Part shown: piece after piece, positions 11,463 through 23,819 of the stretch
Layout of the letters: each line of letters begins with the position of its first letter
Numbering within the stretch: position 1 is the first letter of the stretch
DNA from: Latrodectus hesperus
Lineage: Eukaryota; Arthropoda; Arachnida; Araneae; Theridiidae
Assembly (NCBI GenBank): GCA_037975125.1
Contig: CM075850.1
Location: 75,177,164 to 75,241,163, forward strand
DNA length: 64,000 nt
Direction of reading: 5' to 3'
Position numbers and translations under genes: made by a program
The notes under the pieces: model-generated
What the model saw: only the letters and a program-made list of their open reading frames with translations
What the model was told of the DNA's origin: nothing
The model's database searches: none

Positions 11463-11990
11463 ATGAAGATTATTTATGCACAGTCGCTTACTAATCTAAA
11501 TTTTAATAATAATGCACTAGTCCATTCTTGCAGAATGAAGCTACCTGAACTCATTAAAATCAAGGACCACGTTGCTCAGCAATGGATCCCGAGCCACTGC
11601 GATGTTTTTGGAAATGAGCAGGCAGACAGACTTGCGAAAGCTGGTTCCCTTATGATCCAGTCAAATCCCCCTTTGCGTAACATCAAAAGTGTAATCTTTA
11701 GTAAAATAAAGTATAAGAGAGTTTCCTTTCATGCTAATGTGGCTATGGACAGGGCAGTGGAAAACTCTATTTGATGGGAATAATAAAATCCCTGGTTCCT
11801 TACCACGAGCTGTTGGTGTCGCTTGTTTACGGGTGACAACTGGACATGACTATCTACAAGCAAGAGCATCTCCATTGAATAGGTGTAATGGACTCTGTTA
11901 GTTGTCGATTGTGCAATCATGATGATATGGATGCTACTCACGTCAAAAACTGCCCTGAAAATTTAAAGTTTATGACTGACAACTCTTTTG
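11463..11990 (+). pseudogene. Non-LTR retrotransposon RNase H fragment
   Basis: The plus-strand translation contains QQWIPSHCDVFGNEQADRLA followed by KAG, the C-terminal part of a retroelement RNase H domain (the H and D of IPSHC...GNEQAD are conserved metal/active-site region residues). A frame break near 11770 is followed in other frames by LPRAVGV-like sequence and then CRLCNHDDMDATHVKNCPEN, which resembles the CxxC...H...C zinc-binding tail found after RNase H in jockey-like elements. Everything upstream (endonuclease, reverse transcriptase) is missing, so this is a 5'-truncated or fragmented dead copy. Boundaries are approximate. Confidence 0.8.
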
Positions 11991-12129
11991 AAGCTACTAA
12001 AGGACTTTATTCTTGTTTTTTATATTTTTTCATCTTTTTATTGGGCTTCTCGTCGATTAATGGCAGAGATGCCGAAAACAGGCATAGGATTTTAAAAAAA
12101 TTATGCACAATATTAAAATTTTTATGATG

Positions 12130-15100
12130 CTTGAGAATACAGTGGTGATTAGACAGATTTTTAAACATTTCATTTTTGTATTACAGTATCGAAAAAAACT
12201 GTCAAAGGAAACATTGATATAAGCATGATAAAAGAAAAAAAGCTGCCATGGTTACTGAAGCTGTTTATCAAAATGTTACTTCAATTTTATCTATTACGTT
12301 AATAGATGATATTGCGTTGGAAATTATGAAAAATAAGATAAAATCAGAAATTTTTAAGTGATAACTCCATGTATATCATTTCAATTATATAAACCAATAA
12401 CTACATTTATAGCAAAGATTAATCACACTATTTTCAAAAAATAGTTTATTTAAATGAAACAACTGCTATTTTGCACTAAAATCAGAGAACAACAGGAATA
12501 TCCTCAATGATTCTTTTGATAAAACATTGTATTCAGAGCATAGTTTGACCTCTGAATTTGTTTGCGAGCAATCTGATACTAATCACCAAGTGCACGCAAA
12601 ATATTTACCCACAACTTGTCGTGTCCCATGAAATTTATCGCATATTCCTTAAGGAATTATTTTCAGTATTTTCCCATCACTTCAACCGTAGAAATCTCCT
12701 TATGAGACTACAAAATCAAACATACAAAAGGTGAACCAATTTCATTTTATGAAAGTTGAAATAGAATAATAGCTAATTTAAAAATGAAATTTTAATATTT
12801 ATTATATTAAATTGCCTATTATGCAATTTATTTTAGATTTATATTTATAAAATTTATTAATATAATTTAATAGATTATATCAAAAAAGGCATATTTTTTT
12901 CTTTCATCTGTGTAACGAAGAAATTGTTGAAAATTGTATAATTTCTTTGTATAGTTTTTAGAATATATATTTTCCTCTAAAAAAATCACATATAAATTGA
13001 CTTTTATATTTATTACTTTAATATAAATTATTCGAAAATCTTTCTATAATAATAATTTTCAAAATTTTAATAACCTTTTCATAATTATTGGTAAATTTAT
13101 TTTAAGCAAAATATAACTGAAAAAACTATTAAACATAAATGCATTTTGAATAATTCTTTGTTGAAATAAGAATTCAGAAACACGTACATAATATACAATT
13201 TTTGCTGAACAAAATTACTACCTTTTGAAATTATAATTTTATTTTGTTACCGAGACATAAAATTGAATTTGATTTAATAAATATATTTTATCACTTTTAA
13301 CCACAATATTTACATTAGCATAATAGCTTTAGGAATGAGCATATTATTTTCTATGCATAAAAAATACTCTTTTAGTAAAGAAGATAATTTTTATGATACC
13401 TGCTACAGCTGTGAAATCAAACACAAAGTGGTCAAAAATTAACGAGAGTATAATTTTGCGGTAAAATACTTTAAGATTTGAAAAAATAATGTTTTTAACA
13501 CTGAATATCAAAATAAAACTTCGTTATTAATGGTACTACGTAATTTTGATCATTATTACACGTGCATTTACATGTGAGGATAATATGAACAGTAGATTTT
13601 ATTTTAATTAAAATTAATATAATTTCTGATTAAATATCACTTTATATTTTAATGAATGATTTCCAACTCGTCATAGATTCATTTATTTATACACAGGAAT
13701 GAATTTGTCGTAAATATGACGGAATACAAATCAGAGCATTGGAGATTTATTAATCAATACATATGGAAATGAAATTTTTTCATTTTTAAATAAAAATTGA
13801 ATAAAAAATTGATAATTATTTTACTCAACTTAAATTCATATATGAAGAACACCAAAACAAATCTTTTAAATACGTTTATAATTTAAATTTATTTGAATAA
13901 AATTTTATTTTCAAATGAAAAAATTTTAAGGAACAGTTTATGTAATTTATATACATACAATGTTTTAAATTATTTTCTATTACTGATTCCAGAAGAATGA
14001 GTACATTTAGGAAGTCATCGTATCGGTTGATTTGAATGAATATCACATAAAGGTTTGTACTTTTCGCTATATTTTATTTATAAAAGTTAAAATTATCTGT
14101 AAAAATTAAATACGATTACTAATTTTTAACATATAATTTTTACATGTAGAAAATAAACATAGAAAAATAAGAAACATGCAAAATTGTAATTGGAAACTTT
14201 ATGTTAATAAGTTAGAGAGTATATTAAATCGGGTAGTCAGAATGCCTTCATAATTAAATAAATTATAATATTTATTATTCGATGAATTATGGATAAAATA
14301 TTTTTGGATAGAAATAAAAGTTAACTAATATCAATCAAATAGCGAAAAAGTTATATGAATAAATAAAATACATTTCAAAGAGAAACTACACACTTACTTC
14401 AGTAAGAAATTTATAATTGCAAACAAAAATAATGATCCGCAACGTGGCGAGATTACGACATCTAGCGGAAAAAGAGGATAACCTAATTATTATTTGTTTT
14501 ATAAGATATGGTTGAGGTTTTAAATTAATAGATAATCGAATTCAAGTTGAAAAAATGTATTTAAATGACTTCTCAATTTTTAAGCAGATGTAATAATTTA
14601 ACTATTACATCTGCTAACGATAAAAATAATTGAAAATAAATCGAAAATGTTGTTATGTGGCCAATTGTCTCTCAAATGGAATGGAAATTCGTTAATTGGA
14701 TTTTGAAAAAATTTCCTATTCTGATATTAATTGTAAAAAATAGTAGATTAAAATACTGAAAAGCTAAGAAAGACAAATAGGGAACTGGGTACAATCTGTA
14801 ATCATTTTCAAGGATATCGATTTCTTTTACCAAAGTTGCTTTCATTTGCATAGACAATATATAAAAATAAATAATGTGTTAGAATGATCTTTATCTAAAT
14901 CTAATGAATATGCATGACAAATTTAATAAAAGTTTTTATATTAACTAGGATAAATTTATCTTGTATTAGTTTTGTTATAGTCTTTTTTATGTAAGTAATT
15001 TTTGAGATCTACGTTTGCTCATTGCATTAAATTTTATCATTATTCAAGTTCTATCATATTTCATTATTAAAATCATAAGAACATAAATATTTCTCGAAAC

Positions 15101-15480
15101 ACTGTGTAAATAGAATGAGATGGTTATGCAAAACAGTTTATTATGAAAATTATTTGTGAATAGCGATGCTTAAAATAATGTGTAAAATATCTCACAGATA
15201 GAATTGTTTTTTCAATTTACATTACTCATTGTTTGGTAATATCACAAATGGGAATTAAAATAGTTTTGCTTATTGTAGATTTGAAATTTAAATATTTTAG
15301 TGATTTGGTTTGATTAATTGATGGAACTGAAACAAAACTTAGCTATAAATACAAGAAGGAGAATATTTTTATAATAACTTTTGTAGACAATTTTATTTTC
15401 TTAAGAATTTAAGATGCATTTTGTAATTGGCCTGATAACTGAATGGCCAGCATCTTAGTATTCCGTTATACACATCAAGG
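12130..15480. other. AT-rich stretch with one perfect palindrome
   Basis: No coding region or transposon recognised over ~3.3 kb. The only clear structure is the inverted repeat at 14583-14615. A slightly GC-richer patch at 14440-14490 carries no recognisable motif. Confidence 0.55.
14583..14615. repeat. Short perfect inverted repeat (13-bp arms)
   Basis: Arms AGCAGATGTAATA and TATTACATCTGCT are perfectly complementary around a 7-nt spacer. Function unknown. Confidence 0.9.
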
Positions 15481-15499
15481 TTATATTTCCATTTTGAAT

Positions 15500-15665
15500 A
15501 ACCAAGCCAACAACTGATTAGTTAATGTTCTAGGCTTTAATTGAGATTTTGAAGGTTCAAATCTCATTTTAGGTTCGAAAGTTTGTATGGGGCTGGGAAT
15601 CAACTTTAAACTTAAGGTATCGGTGAAGTTTGGAAAGCGACCATAAAACAACAACCAAACCCATT
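15500..15665 (+). repeat. tRNA-derived SINE-like copy (family B), decayed
   Basis: A B-box-like GGTTCAAATCTC occurs at about 15555. It is followed by GGGAATCAACTTTAAACTTA, a conserved AAGGT block, and GACCATAAAACAAC. The same order of blocks appears in the minus-strand copy at about 26070-26285. The A-box region is degenerate. The surrounding 89-codon frame on the minus strand is not meaningful. Confidence 0.45.
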
Positions 15666-15679
15666 TTGAATGTAAATTT

Positions 15680-17580
15680 TTATTGTTACTTAGAATCCAA
15701 TTTGAAATATCACTCATCTGGTATGGTATACAGAAAGTGACGTAAAACAACAGACTGAATCAATCGGCGGAGAGATATTCATTTGCAGCTGTCACATGAC
15801 GTATCATTTTTCACTTATTATTCCGACTCTAAATACAAGACCTTTCTTAAAAGGTACATAAATAAGAGAAAAATATATAAATAAAAATAGAACGCTATTG
15901 CCCTTAATTTCCTCTACATTTCTTTCAAAAAGAGTCTATTGTCCTATTCAATTTCATTGCTTTTATTATTATACATATACTGTGTTAAATAATTATATTT
16001 TTCTGTGGTTAGGAAAAATATTTCGAGAAAAAAACGAGAACCATATACATAATAGAATGTGCATTGTTTTATTAAAAGGTTTAAATATTATGAAATTCGA
16101 CTGTACATCGAAAAGGACTTTTTGATCATCATAAAGACTTTACTTTTAGTACGAGTATAAAGTTAATAAAAAGAGAGAGAAAAATAGACATATGAAGGCT
16201 GAAAACATAAAACTGGTAAATATAGATGAATATATTTTAAAACTGAATAGATACATTTCTCTGTAAAAGTAATGACAATAAAACGGTAAAGTTTTATAAT
16301 TATCTCATTAAAATTAACGTACTTGAAGAGAACACTTAGTTTATTTCCTGCAGATTGTATGCATACATAATAAACATTAATAGAGACAGAATTTTAATTC
16401 AAATTCGCCTTAGTAATTTCCCATAGAATTATAATATGTTATTAATACATAAAAATGTGAATTTACGTATTAGTTGCATTCTTATATTTACATCGTACTA
16501 CATCCTCCTTTTATGCTAATGAGGAAATTTCATAGTAAATACAAAAAATAAGCATATGATATTTTTGAATGTGATAAAAGGTTCACTACACATTAATCAG
16601 AGATTCGAATTCATATCCATCGAAAGAGAAAGCAAGAAGAGTTAGTACCAATTAAGCTTCTCTAAAGCATAATTGGCAAATATTAAACAGCAATGTATGT
16701 CATTAAATTCTTATGTTTTACTTGTTTTTCTAAAAATTACTTTTAACGATGATGTTTTATGTATTTTTAGTTTGTTTAAATGTTAATAATGTTCCAGACA
16801 ATCTATTTGATAATACAATTTTCAGTATTCATATTTCGCTGAATTCATTTAGAATATTGTTCACTATGATGATCCTGTCTCAAACAGTAAACTTAAAGGA
16901 AAATAATGAAGTTATTTCCTTTATATATTTCATATTAAGAATAAACTATTTTATGCATCAATTTGTCATTTTTTTAACTCCTTGACACTAACTTAGTTAT
17001 TTATTTCAATCTCTTTATCTTTCTTTATAATTCCTTCATTTTACCTAATTTTTTTAAAAATAAATTCATACTTTTTGAGATGTACTATTCTTTCCACAAA
17101 TGTTCATATTAAGTAAAAATATAAATGAGATTCATTAATATGTTTCGCACATAACTACATAAGAATTTGCTTGGCTTTGATGTAGTATTAAAAGACAACA
17201 GGTAAAATTTGAATATGACAAAAATCGGTTATTATATACTTACTTTTGAAAACCATGAAGTTTAAAACCATCCTGAATGTACGCTTGGTAGAAATGGATC
17301 CAAATGATTTTTTCCGCTACAGAATCAAAAAATATTTTTTCCCCTTTGAAAAATGTTTAGCAAATAAAGCGAATGTGCAATATATAATATTGTAAAATTT
17401 AATGTTTCATTAGCTATTTTTCAATTTATAGATAAATATCTATGTTAATCAAAAAATTTAAATATCAGAAAATGTCAAGGAAAAACATTTCGTCCTTGAT
17501 TTTGCTTAACGCGATTTGGATTTAAGGTTTAACGATTATTGAAGGAGAGTAAATCGTATCCACAGATTACATGGATACCC
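15680..17580. other. AT-rich stretch, nothing recognised
   Basis: Several AT-rich frames of 60-78 codons occur, but none has recognisable domains or codon bias. No repeats stand out by eye. Confidence 0.55.
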
Positions 17581-17589
17581 AATTTTTAT

Positions 17590-17665
17590 AGTTTGATTTG
17601 TTTGTGGCTCAACCGTCATTTTTATCCACGAAAGCTAATTAGACCAAAGCCAATTCGGAAAACTC
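17590..17665 (-). repeat. Partial family-B SINE-like fragment
   Basis: CTCAACCGTCATTTTTATCC followed by ACGAAAGCTAATTAGAC parallels TTCAACGGTCATTTTTTGCA...ACTAACTAATC in the 26.1-kb copy. Only the tail part of the element is visible. This rests on an alignment by eye. Confidence 0.35.
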
Positions 17666-17689
17666 CTCAACCTTCACGTCAAAATATGA

Positions 17690-18355
17690 AATAAAACAAA
17701 AATATCAGATTCGTTTTTCCTTTTTTTCAACAGAAGTGTAATTAAACTACATTTTTGTTCCGAACACATAGAGCGTATCGCTAAGTCAAAGCGAGCCCTT
17801 TTTTGTTTTTTAGACTACAGGGTAAAACTTACAAAGACTCTGCCTTAACACACAGAAAAATTGAAGGTAATCTTAAGTTGCATCCTGAGATGACATGATA
17901 TTAAACAACATTCAGATTGAATTGGATATCCGAGTTAGCAATGTCTTCGCAACTGATTTTCATAAAGCTGTGATTATTACTCCACCATGAAACTTACCCA
18001 GACGATAATAATTGCCTTGATGTTTATTTTAAGCCAAGTTTAATGTCTTTTCCAAGACACGTTTAGCACTGAATTCAAAATTATTGAAAAATCCAATTTA
18101 GTATTTATGTTAATTATATTAAAATATGAAACAGAAAATTTTTTGGTTTGTCAAGAGATCACAAGTTTCATTAATTTTTCAGGCACTTCTATAATATGTA
18201 AATAAATTAGAGGGAAACACGCAGAGCTACAGGAAAAATAGTTGTGTGACAACTATATAAGAGCATAAAATAGAAATTACGCGTATAACAAAGAGCAATA
18301 CAGGAAAAAAAGCTGCAAAAAAATTCCATAAGTGCTTAAATTCTTTAGAATGTCA
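17690..18355. other. Unclassified stretch
   Basis: Mostly AT-rich. A translation near 17765-17850 (HIERIAKSKRALFCF) faintly recalls retroelement coding sequence but is too short to assign. Confidence 0.4.
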
Positions 18356-18359
18356 AAAA

Positions 18360-18860
18360 ATTTAAAAATGCTGTCCGTGGAAATAAGTGCAGTGCCTTTG
18401 TACAGTTAAATGTAAACTTGTTTCACTTCTTTGCATGGATCCAATGAGGCCATTGATAAAATTTTTGTGAATATTGTATTCATGAAAAAAGCATTTTCCA
18501 AGTTTTGAACAGTAAAAAGAAGATTTAGTCTTTAAGCAATACATTGTCTCAGTGTTTTCTAAACTTTTTCAATCGGGTTTAGGTTAGGATACCATACTGG
18601 TCTCTCTGTCAGCTACATTGCTTCTACTTCAACTTCATATTTTTGATTAAAATTCAGTATGCCAAACCTCATACTTCATTCGTGAATAATATGAGATCTG
18701 GTATTATAATGAATTAAAAAGAAAGAATCAATATTTATTAATAAAGTACAGTATGGGGTCACAATTTTTAACTGCATATCTATAGACGTGCAATTGCCAT
18801 TTCATCATGAATTGGCTCATACGCATATGATGATTTTAGCTCATATTTTTCTTCTAAAGC
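18360..18860 (-). pseudogene. Decayed C-terminal half of a Tc1-like transposase
   Basis: On the minus strand, a frame with stops reads HYNTRSHIIHE (equivalent to the DNARPHT region, its catalytic Asp now Tyr). Then VWYPNLNPIEKV (the family's SPDLNPIE block, Glu kept) lies at about 18575-18610. A family-like C-terminus follows, with LENAFF, then SLDPCKEVKQV down to about 18370. Multiple stops and shifts show it is an ancient relic. No terminal repeats were found. Confidence 0.65.
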
Positions 18861-18869
18861 GAATTTTTT

Positions 18870-19980
18870 AGTGGGATTTGGAGAACATTTCTAATATTTG
18901 TTTATTTCAAAGTTCATCTAGTATCTATCTCAATCCAAAATGATTTGAAAATTGTCAATAAACAGAATTTAATTGCAATTCACTTCTTTGCATACAAAGT
19001 CGATATTAATCAGCATATTTCCTCCAACTTGCATGGCGTTTTTAGTTCAAAAGATATACTAACCTATGTCTTCTTGGCCTCATTGGCCTATGTCTGGGAT
19101 TAATTTTAAGGGAACCACGATCAATTAGTGAACTGCTAAGATATTTTGAAGTGATTGTCGATGCTAATTTTTATGGTCTGCCTACATGAAAATATACTCT
19201 AATCATTATTTAAAATTCATTGATCATCAAGGCAAATGAAAATTTAAATGTAGCTTGTGAGCCAGAAACGTTTGCCCACCCTTAGCTTACGTGAATTGTT
19301 TTGTTTAGTTTGAAACCATTCGATCTAATTGACATCTAACAGTTCTTGTTTCTTAGAATCAAATCCACAACTTTGATGATATTTTTTGCAATTGAATTTC
19401 CGTACACTAGAGTTTTTGTGTTGTCAAGAGCTCAAGCATGTGCCCATAGCTTTCAATAATATGGATTCCGTTAAATAATATTGTCACAACATAACTAAAT
19501 AATATTTTCTCGAAAAAAAAGTGTGCAAAGTATTTTCCTAATTGAGGCAGTGAAAAAAAGCAGCTTCTAAGTACCAAGATATTTTTAATTACAGCTTTTT
19601 TCTTGTTTCTTGTGTCACGAGCATTGATTTTCATTTAAAATTTTCTTATAATTTCTGCAGAGCATTAAACTACTATTTTACCTACAAATGGATGTTTTCG
19701 TAATTTATTAAAACCTATATATAGTGAAAATTAAGAAGCATAAGATGTCATAAAATGCTAGAACTTAACATAAATCAAAATGATAGAAAAATTAACATAA
19801 TCAAATAATAAAATGTTTTTTTAATGTTCTTCATCAACTGGTAATAGACTAAAGTAAATTTATTTATAATTATACATGAGTGTGCTTAACAATTTGTTGC
19901 GTTATCTTTCTAAGTTTTGGGGAAACATGGAGAAAGGGATGCGATGAAAGCCTTCCAAATTTTATGATTACTTAAAAATT
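18870..19980. other. AT-rich stretch, possibly further transposon remains
   Basis: The N-terminal half of the neighbouring Tc1 relic could extend into 18.87-19.3 kb, but I could not identify a DNA-binding domain. The 75-codon frame at 19407-19634 has no recognisable features. Confidence 0.4.
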
Positions 19981-19984
19981 TTGT

Positions 19985-20720
19985 AGGACATCATCATCAT
20001 CATAATAGTCCAAACATATTTTTGCTGTCTACGCTTTGATTTGAATGTCTCTCCATGATGAACTCTGATGTAATTTTCGATCTCCAGCTCATCAAAAAAG
20101 CCCGATTACATTGAATTGGGCTATTTAAGTTTCTCAGTCATCCTCGTTTTCTAAATACATTTCATATTCACGTTATTTATAATCCCTGTGTAGCTCAAAG
20201 TTATATTTTCTTCAACAATTATTTTCATTTATTATACTAAGTATACCCCAATATACTTTTCTTTCAAAAACAAAAACAAAATTTTCTCTTATTTTAGCTC
20301 TTTTTTTTTTGTCTCTAAAGCATAAGTCAAAACAGATATAATTAAAGCTTTGATGATTAAAAACTTCGCATTTCTTGGCAGAAATCTAGATTTTATAAAT
20401 TTCCATTAAAAAAAACCAAGCTCTCGAGGTACAGCCAGTTTTAAAAAATTCAAGAGATATTCTGTTATTAAAAATGGTAATTGACCCCAAGAATGAAAAA
20501 TTCATAAGAATCCATTTCCAGATAAGATCTAGGTCCCTGTTTTTTTAAAAAGAAACTTTTTTATCATTTATAATTACGCTTATTTGATCTGCTTCACATT
20601 TAAAAGCTAGGAACACTTCATTTTCAGTTGGGAGGTTAGGATGATCACATTTGTATTATCAACATAAGCCAAAAATTTTACCAATCTTTTGATTCTACAA
20701 TACACAAATTAAAAAAAGAA
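19985..20720 (-). pseudogene. Non-LTR reverse transcriptase relic with mutated YxDD box
   Basis: Minus-strand translation in shifting frames contains FLAYVDNTNVIILTSQLK, the palm-domain box normally YADD or YVDD (20655-20669). It is followed by EVFLAFKCEADQISVIINDKK, the segment after that box in non-LTR reverse transcriptases. Further on, FLIIKALIISVLTYALET matches the thumb region normally ending LTYGSETW, and a C-terminal region with many basic residues leads to a tail of (ATG)n repeats at about 19990-20005. The second Asp of the box is Asn, and stops and shifts interrupt the frame, so the copy is dead. Upstream domains are absent. Confidence 0.72.
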
Positions 20721-20729
20721 CCTCGGATT

Positions 20730-22340
20730 TGAAGAGAAAATTCTCTAAATTTAGAGGTCCAAAAGAAAAAAGTATTTAACTTTTTATTAAAATTTTTTTC
20801 GTTCAAAAAATGCTTAACTAAACAATATTTAGTCATAAAATAAAAAAGAAATTTTAAAAATGTTACATGTACTCAAAATTCATTGCTAGTAAAAAACTAT
20901 TAATGAATATCAATAGTTTCTTATTATTATTTTTAATTTTTTATACTATTACATTTAATAGATTAAGTTCCCCAGTTGGGAAGTATTAAAAAGATGTAAA
21001 ATCTGGAATACGTAAGACAGTAAACAATGGATATAATTGAGACACATGTTTCTGAATTTATTTCTGATTCATTATTTTATCTCGCTGAATCATTCTTTTT
21101 CTTTTTTTAGGAAAAAATTATATACTAACATTCACTAAATATTACCTTTATCTTAAATGGAAAAACACGTGCTGTACACACGGCAAAATGACACTGGAAT
21201 CGAAATTTTATTTATTTAGTTGTCTCAAACGTATTTACCAAATGTTTTTACGAGTAAAATAAAAGTGTCTATATACTTAAAAATATATGATAGCATCTCT
21301 TAATACTGTGTGAAAGAGATGTTCAGAAAAAACGAAAATAACTTCGTAAAATTGACCTACTTTTGCTTTCCATGGTCATTCGCCAAGAAATAAATAACAT
21401 ATTTAATGTATATGTGAATGTACTACTTTTACATTAGCATACTGTAATTGTACCTAGTATTTTATGACAATGAAATCTTAACGTTTCATTTATATAACGA
21501 GATCAATATGAAATTCTATTTTCTAGTTTCAAAAAAGCAATCAATCTAAATTAATGCTTCAAATAAAATCACTTATATGAAAATAGCATTCATTTCCAAT
21601 GAGTAGACATGTTTTTTGAAATGTTAATCAGCTCCATTTTTAAATATTCCCTTGAGTCGTATCATGTGACAGTTTATTAAATTTTCGAATCACTCTCCGA
21701 AAACAAATGCTCTATTTTCTAAATTAGATGCTTTTAGGTTTTCTCATAAGTTATTTATAGCGTGATGATGCCTTGCACACAGAGAACTTGTTTTTAAAAT
21801 TCTTCATTTAATTCCGAGTCAAGATGAATTGCTAAAAAAAATACACCCATCCATCATTTTTTATCATGTCTGAATAGGGCCACAGTTACTAATTTACCGA
21901 AAAAATTCTAATTAAGATAGAAAATATAATTTACCATACATATCGAATTCACCAACGATTTCCTGTGTGTTCATGTCGTAATTTTATAAGTAGTTATCCG
22001 TAAATGGAGATATTATCCTATTCTTTTACCTAATTTTTGTTGCTAATTCTAAAAAAATTAAAATTATCATGAGAACATTTATCTGCATATCTATGTCACA
22101 GATTTTCTATGAATCCTGGAGCATGTTGTTTCATGAATGAAATTTGTGAAACGTATTTGTATTGAAATGCTAATAAGAAAAGAGATATTATGAAATTTAA
22201 TCAATTATCCATTAATTTGTACATATTATTTTATTCTTCAAAAATATGTTAAAAAATTGCTATTATATATTTAGAATAAATAGATATGTATATAATTTTA
22301 TGGAAAGTAAAAAACAAATATTAGTGCTTTATTAAGAACT
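20730..22340. other. AT-rich stretch, nothing recognised
   Basis: I see no gene, RNA or clear repeat over 1.6 kb. Confidence 0.55.
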
Positions 22341-22344
22341 CATC

Positions 22345-22510
22345 CTAATCTATCAGTAGGATGGTAATTTTTGAAGTGGAAGGTTCCATATTCGAATCCA
22401 GCCACTGTTGAATAACAGGTTACATAATATTGTTCACTATAGACGGAGAATCCTCCGAGTTGGCAGTAATGTGTTGTGGTTGTTAAACAGGTTTATACCA
22501 ATCCTTCGCT
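22345..22510 (+). repeat. Possible SINE-like remnant
   Basis: GTTCCATATTCGAATCCAGC contains a B-box-like TTCGAATCC in a locally GC-richer ~160-bp island. No A box, tail or target duplication is visible, so this is only suggestive. Confidence 0.25.
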
Positions 22511-22519
22511 TTCAGAAAA

Positions 22520-23800
22520 TCAACTGTATTGCACATTATATGCTTAAAACATTTTTCGACATCTTCCTTAATTGAGAAAACATATAGCTAATTTGGGGGA
22601 TTAACTCTCTCTTCCTAACATTTTATAATAGAATGTATAACTGCATATATAATCTTGGATCACTCTGATTCTACAATCAAAGTTTTTCACAAAAAGCGTT
22701 TATTTCTCTTTTAGAAAAGTCATATTTTTCCTTCATTAATAATTTAAATCAAACTTATAAAAGATTTTAAAATTGAATTAAATATTAAATATATAATATT
22801 TTAGATATTAAGAAAAATTGTTTTTTATATCCTTGTATTCTATAAAGAGAATTTAAAATAATGAATATATTAAAGTTTATTTTGATATTGAAAAGGAATT
22901 TTTTTTCATACTTTGGTACACTACGGAGAAATTTGAATGATACACACAGACGCTTTTGTAATACACATATTTATTACTTGAATAATATTTTCAATCAAGC
23001 AAATTTGCATAGTTAAAAATTAATTAATATTAATTTGCATATTAAAAATATCCTTACCTTGTTAATTAAAAAATATTTCCTAAATTCTTATTTTATAATT
23101 AATTGAATACGTGTAATGCAGGTATTCTAATTATATTTATTGTTATAAATAGATTTTTTTTAACAATAAAATCTTGTTACTTACAATGAAAAAATATATA
23201 AGGAAAAAAAACTTAAAACTTCATATTGATATCAACATTCTTCATATCAATGATCTTTCAAAGATTAGCAAGTAATGCTGTTACTGCTAATATAATGAGT
23301 ATTGGCTAATGCATTTTATACATAATGATCACAATTGTTAATGAATTAGCATTTTAAAATGAAAAATTTAATATATTTTATTTTTTAACTCTTCATGTGT
23401 GTGAATAATACATATATGTATATTACACAAAAGGCTTAAAAAATAAAATATCTAAAACTATATCTAACACACATAAAGAATCTCTTAGTGCTACATTACT
23501 CGAATTGTTAGCTATAATTTTATAGTATTAAAATACCGCTATGTAGTTACAATAGATATTTTAATTGCACTAAAAATATTCGTTTCAAATGAAGTCATAA
23601 GACAAAAACTTATTATAAAGTATTTATTAATAAATATGACTTGGAAGAGTTGACATACTACGCAATATAGTCACATTAATGTAAACATCACGTACTTCCG
23701 ACGTTTAGGTTAAAAAAACCAATTATAGAAGACAGGTGGTAGAACAGTGCAGTTGAATGTATATAAAGAGTATGTGAGGGCTTCGAAAAACATTGCAATT
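22520..23800. other. AT-rich stretch
   Basis: Nothing gene-like. The 23640-23810 part is GC-richer and probably the untranslated left part of the adjoining Tc1 relic, but I could not find matching terminal repeats. Confidence 0.45.
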
Positions 23801-23819
23801 GTTGGTGTACAGCAAAAAC

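Noticed and set aside
17761..17880. Faint retroelement-like translation HIERIAKSKRALFCF
   Set aside because: Too short and interrupted; no second motif nearby.
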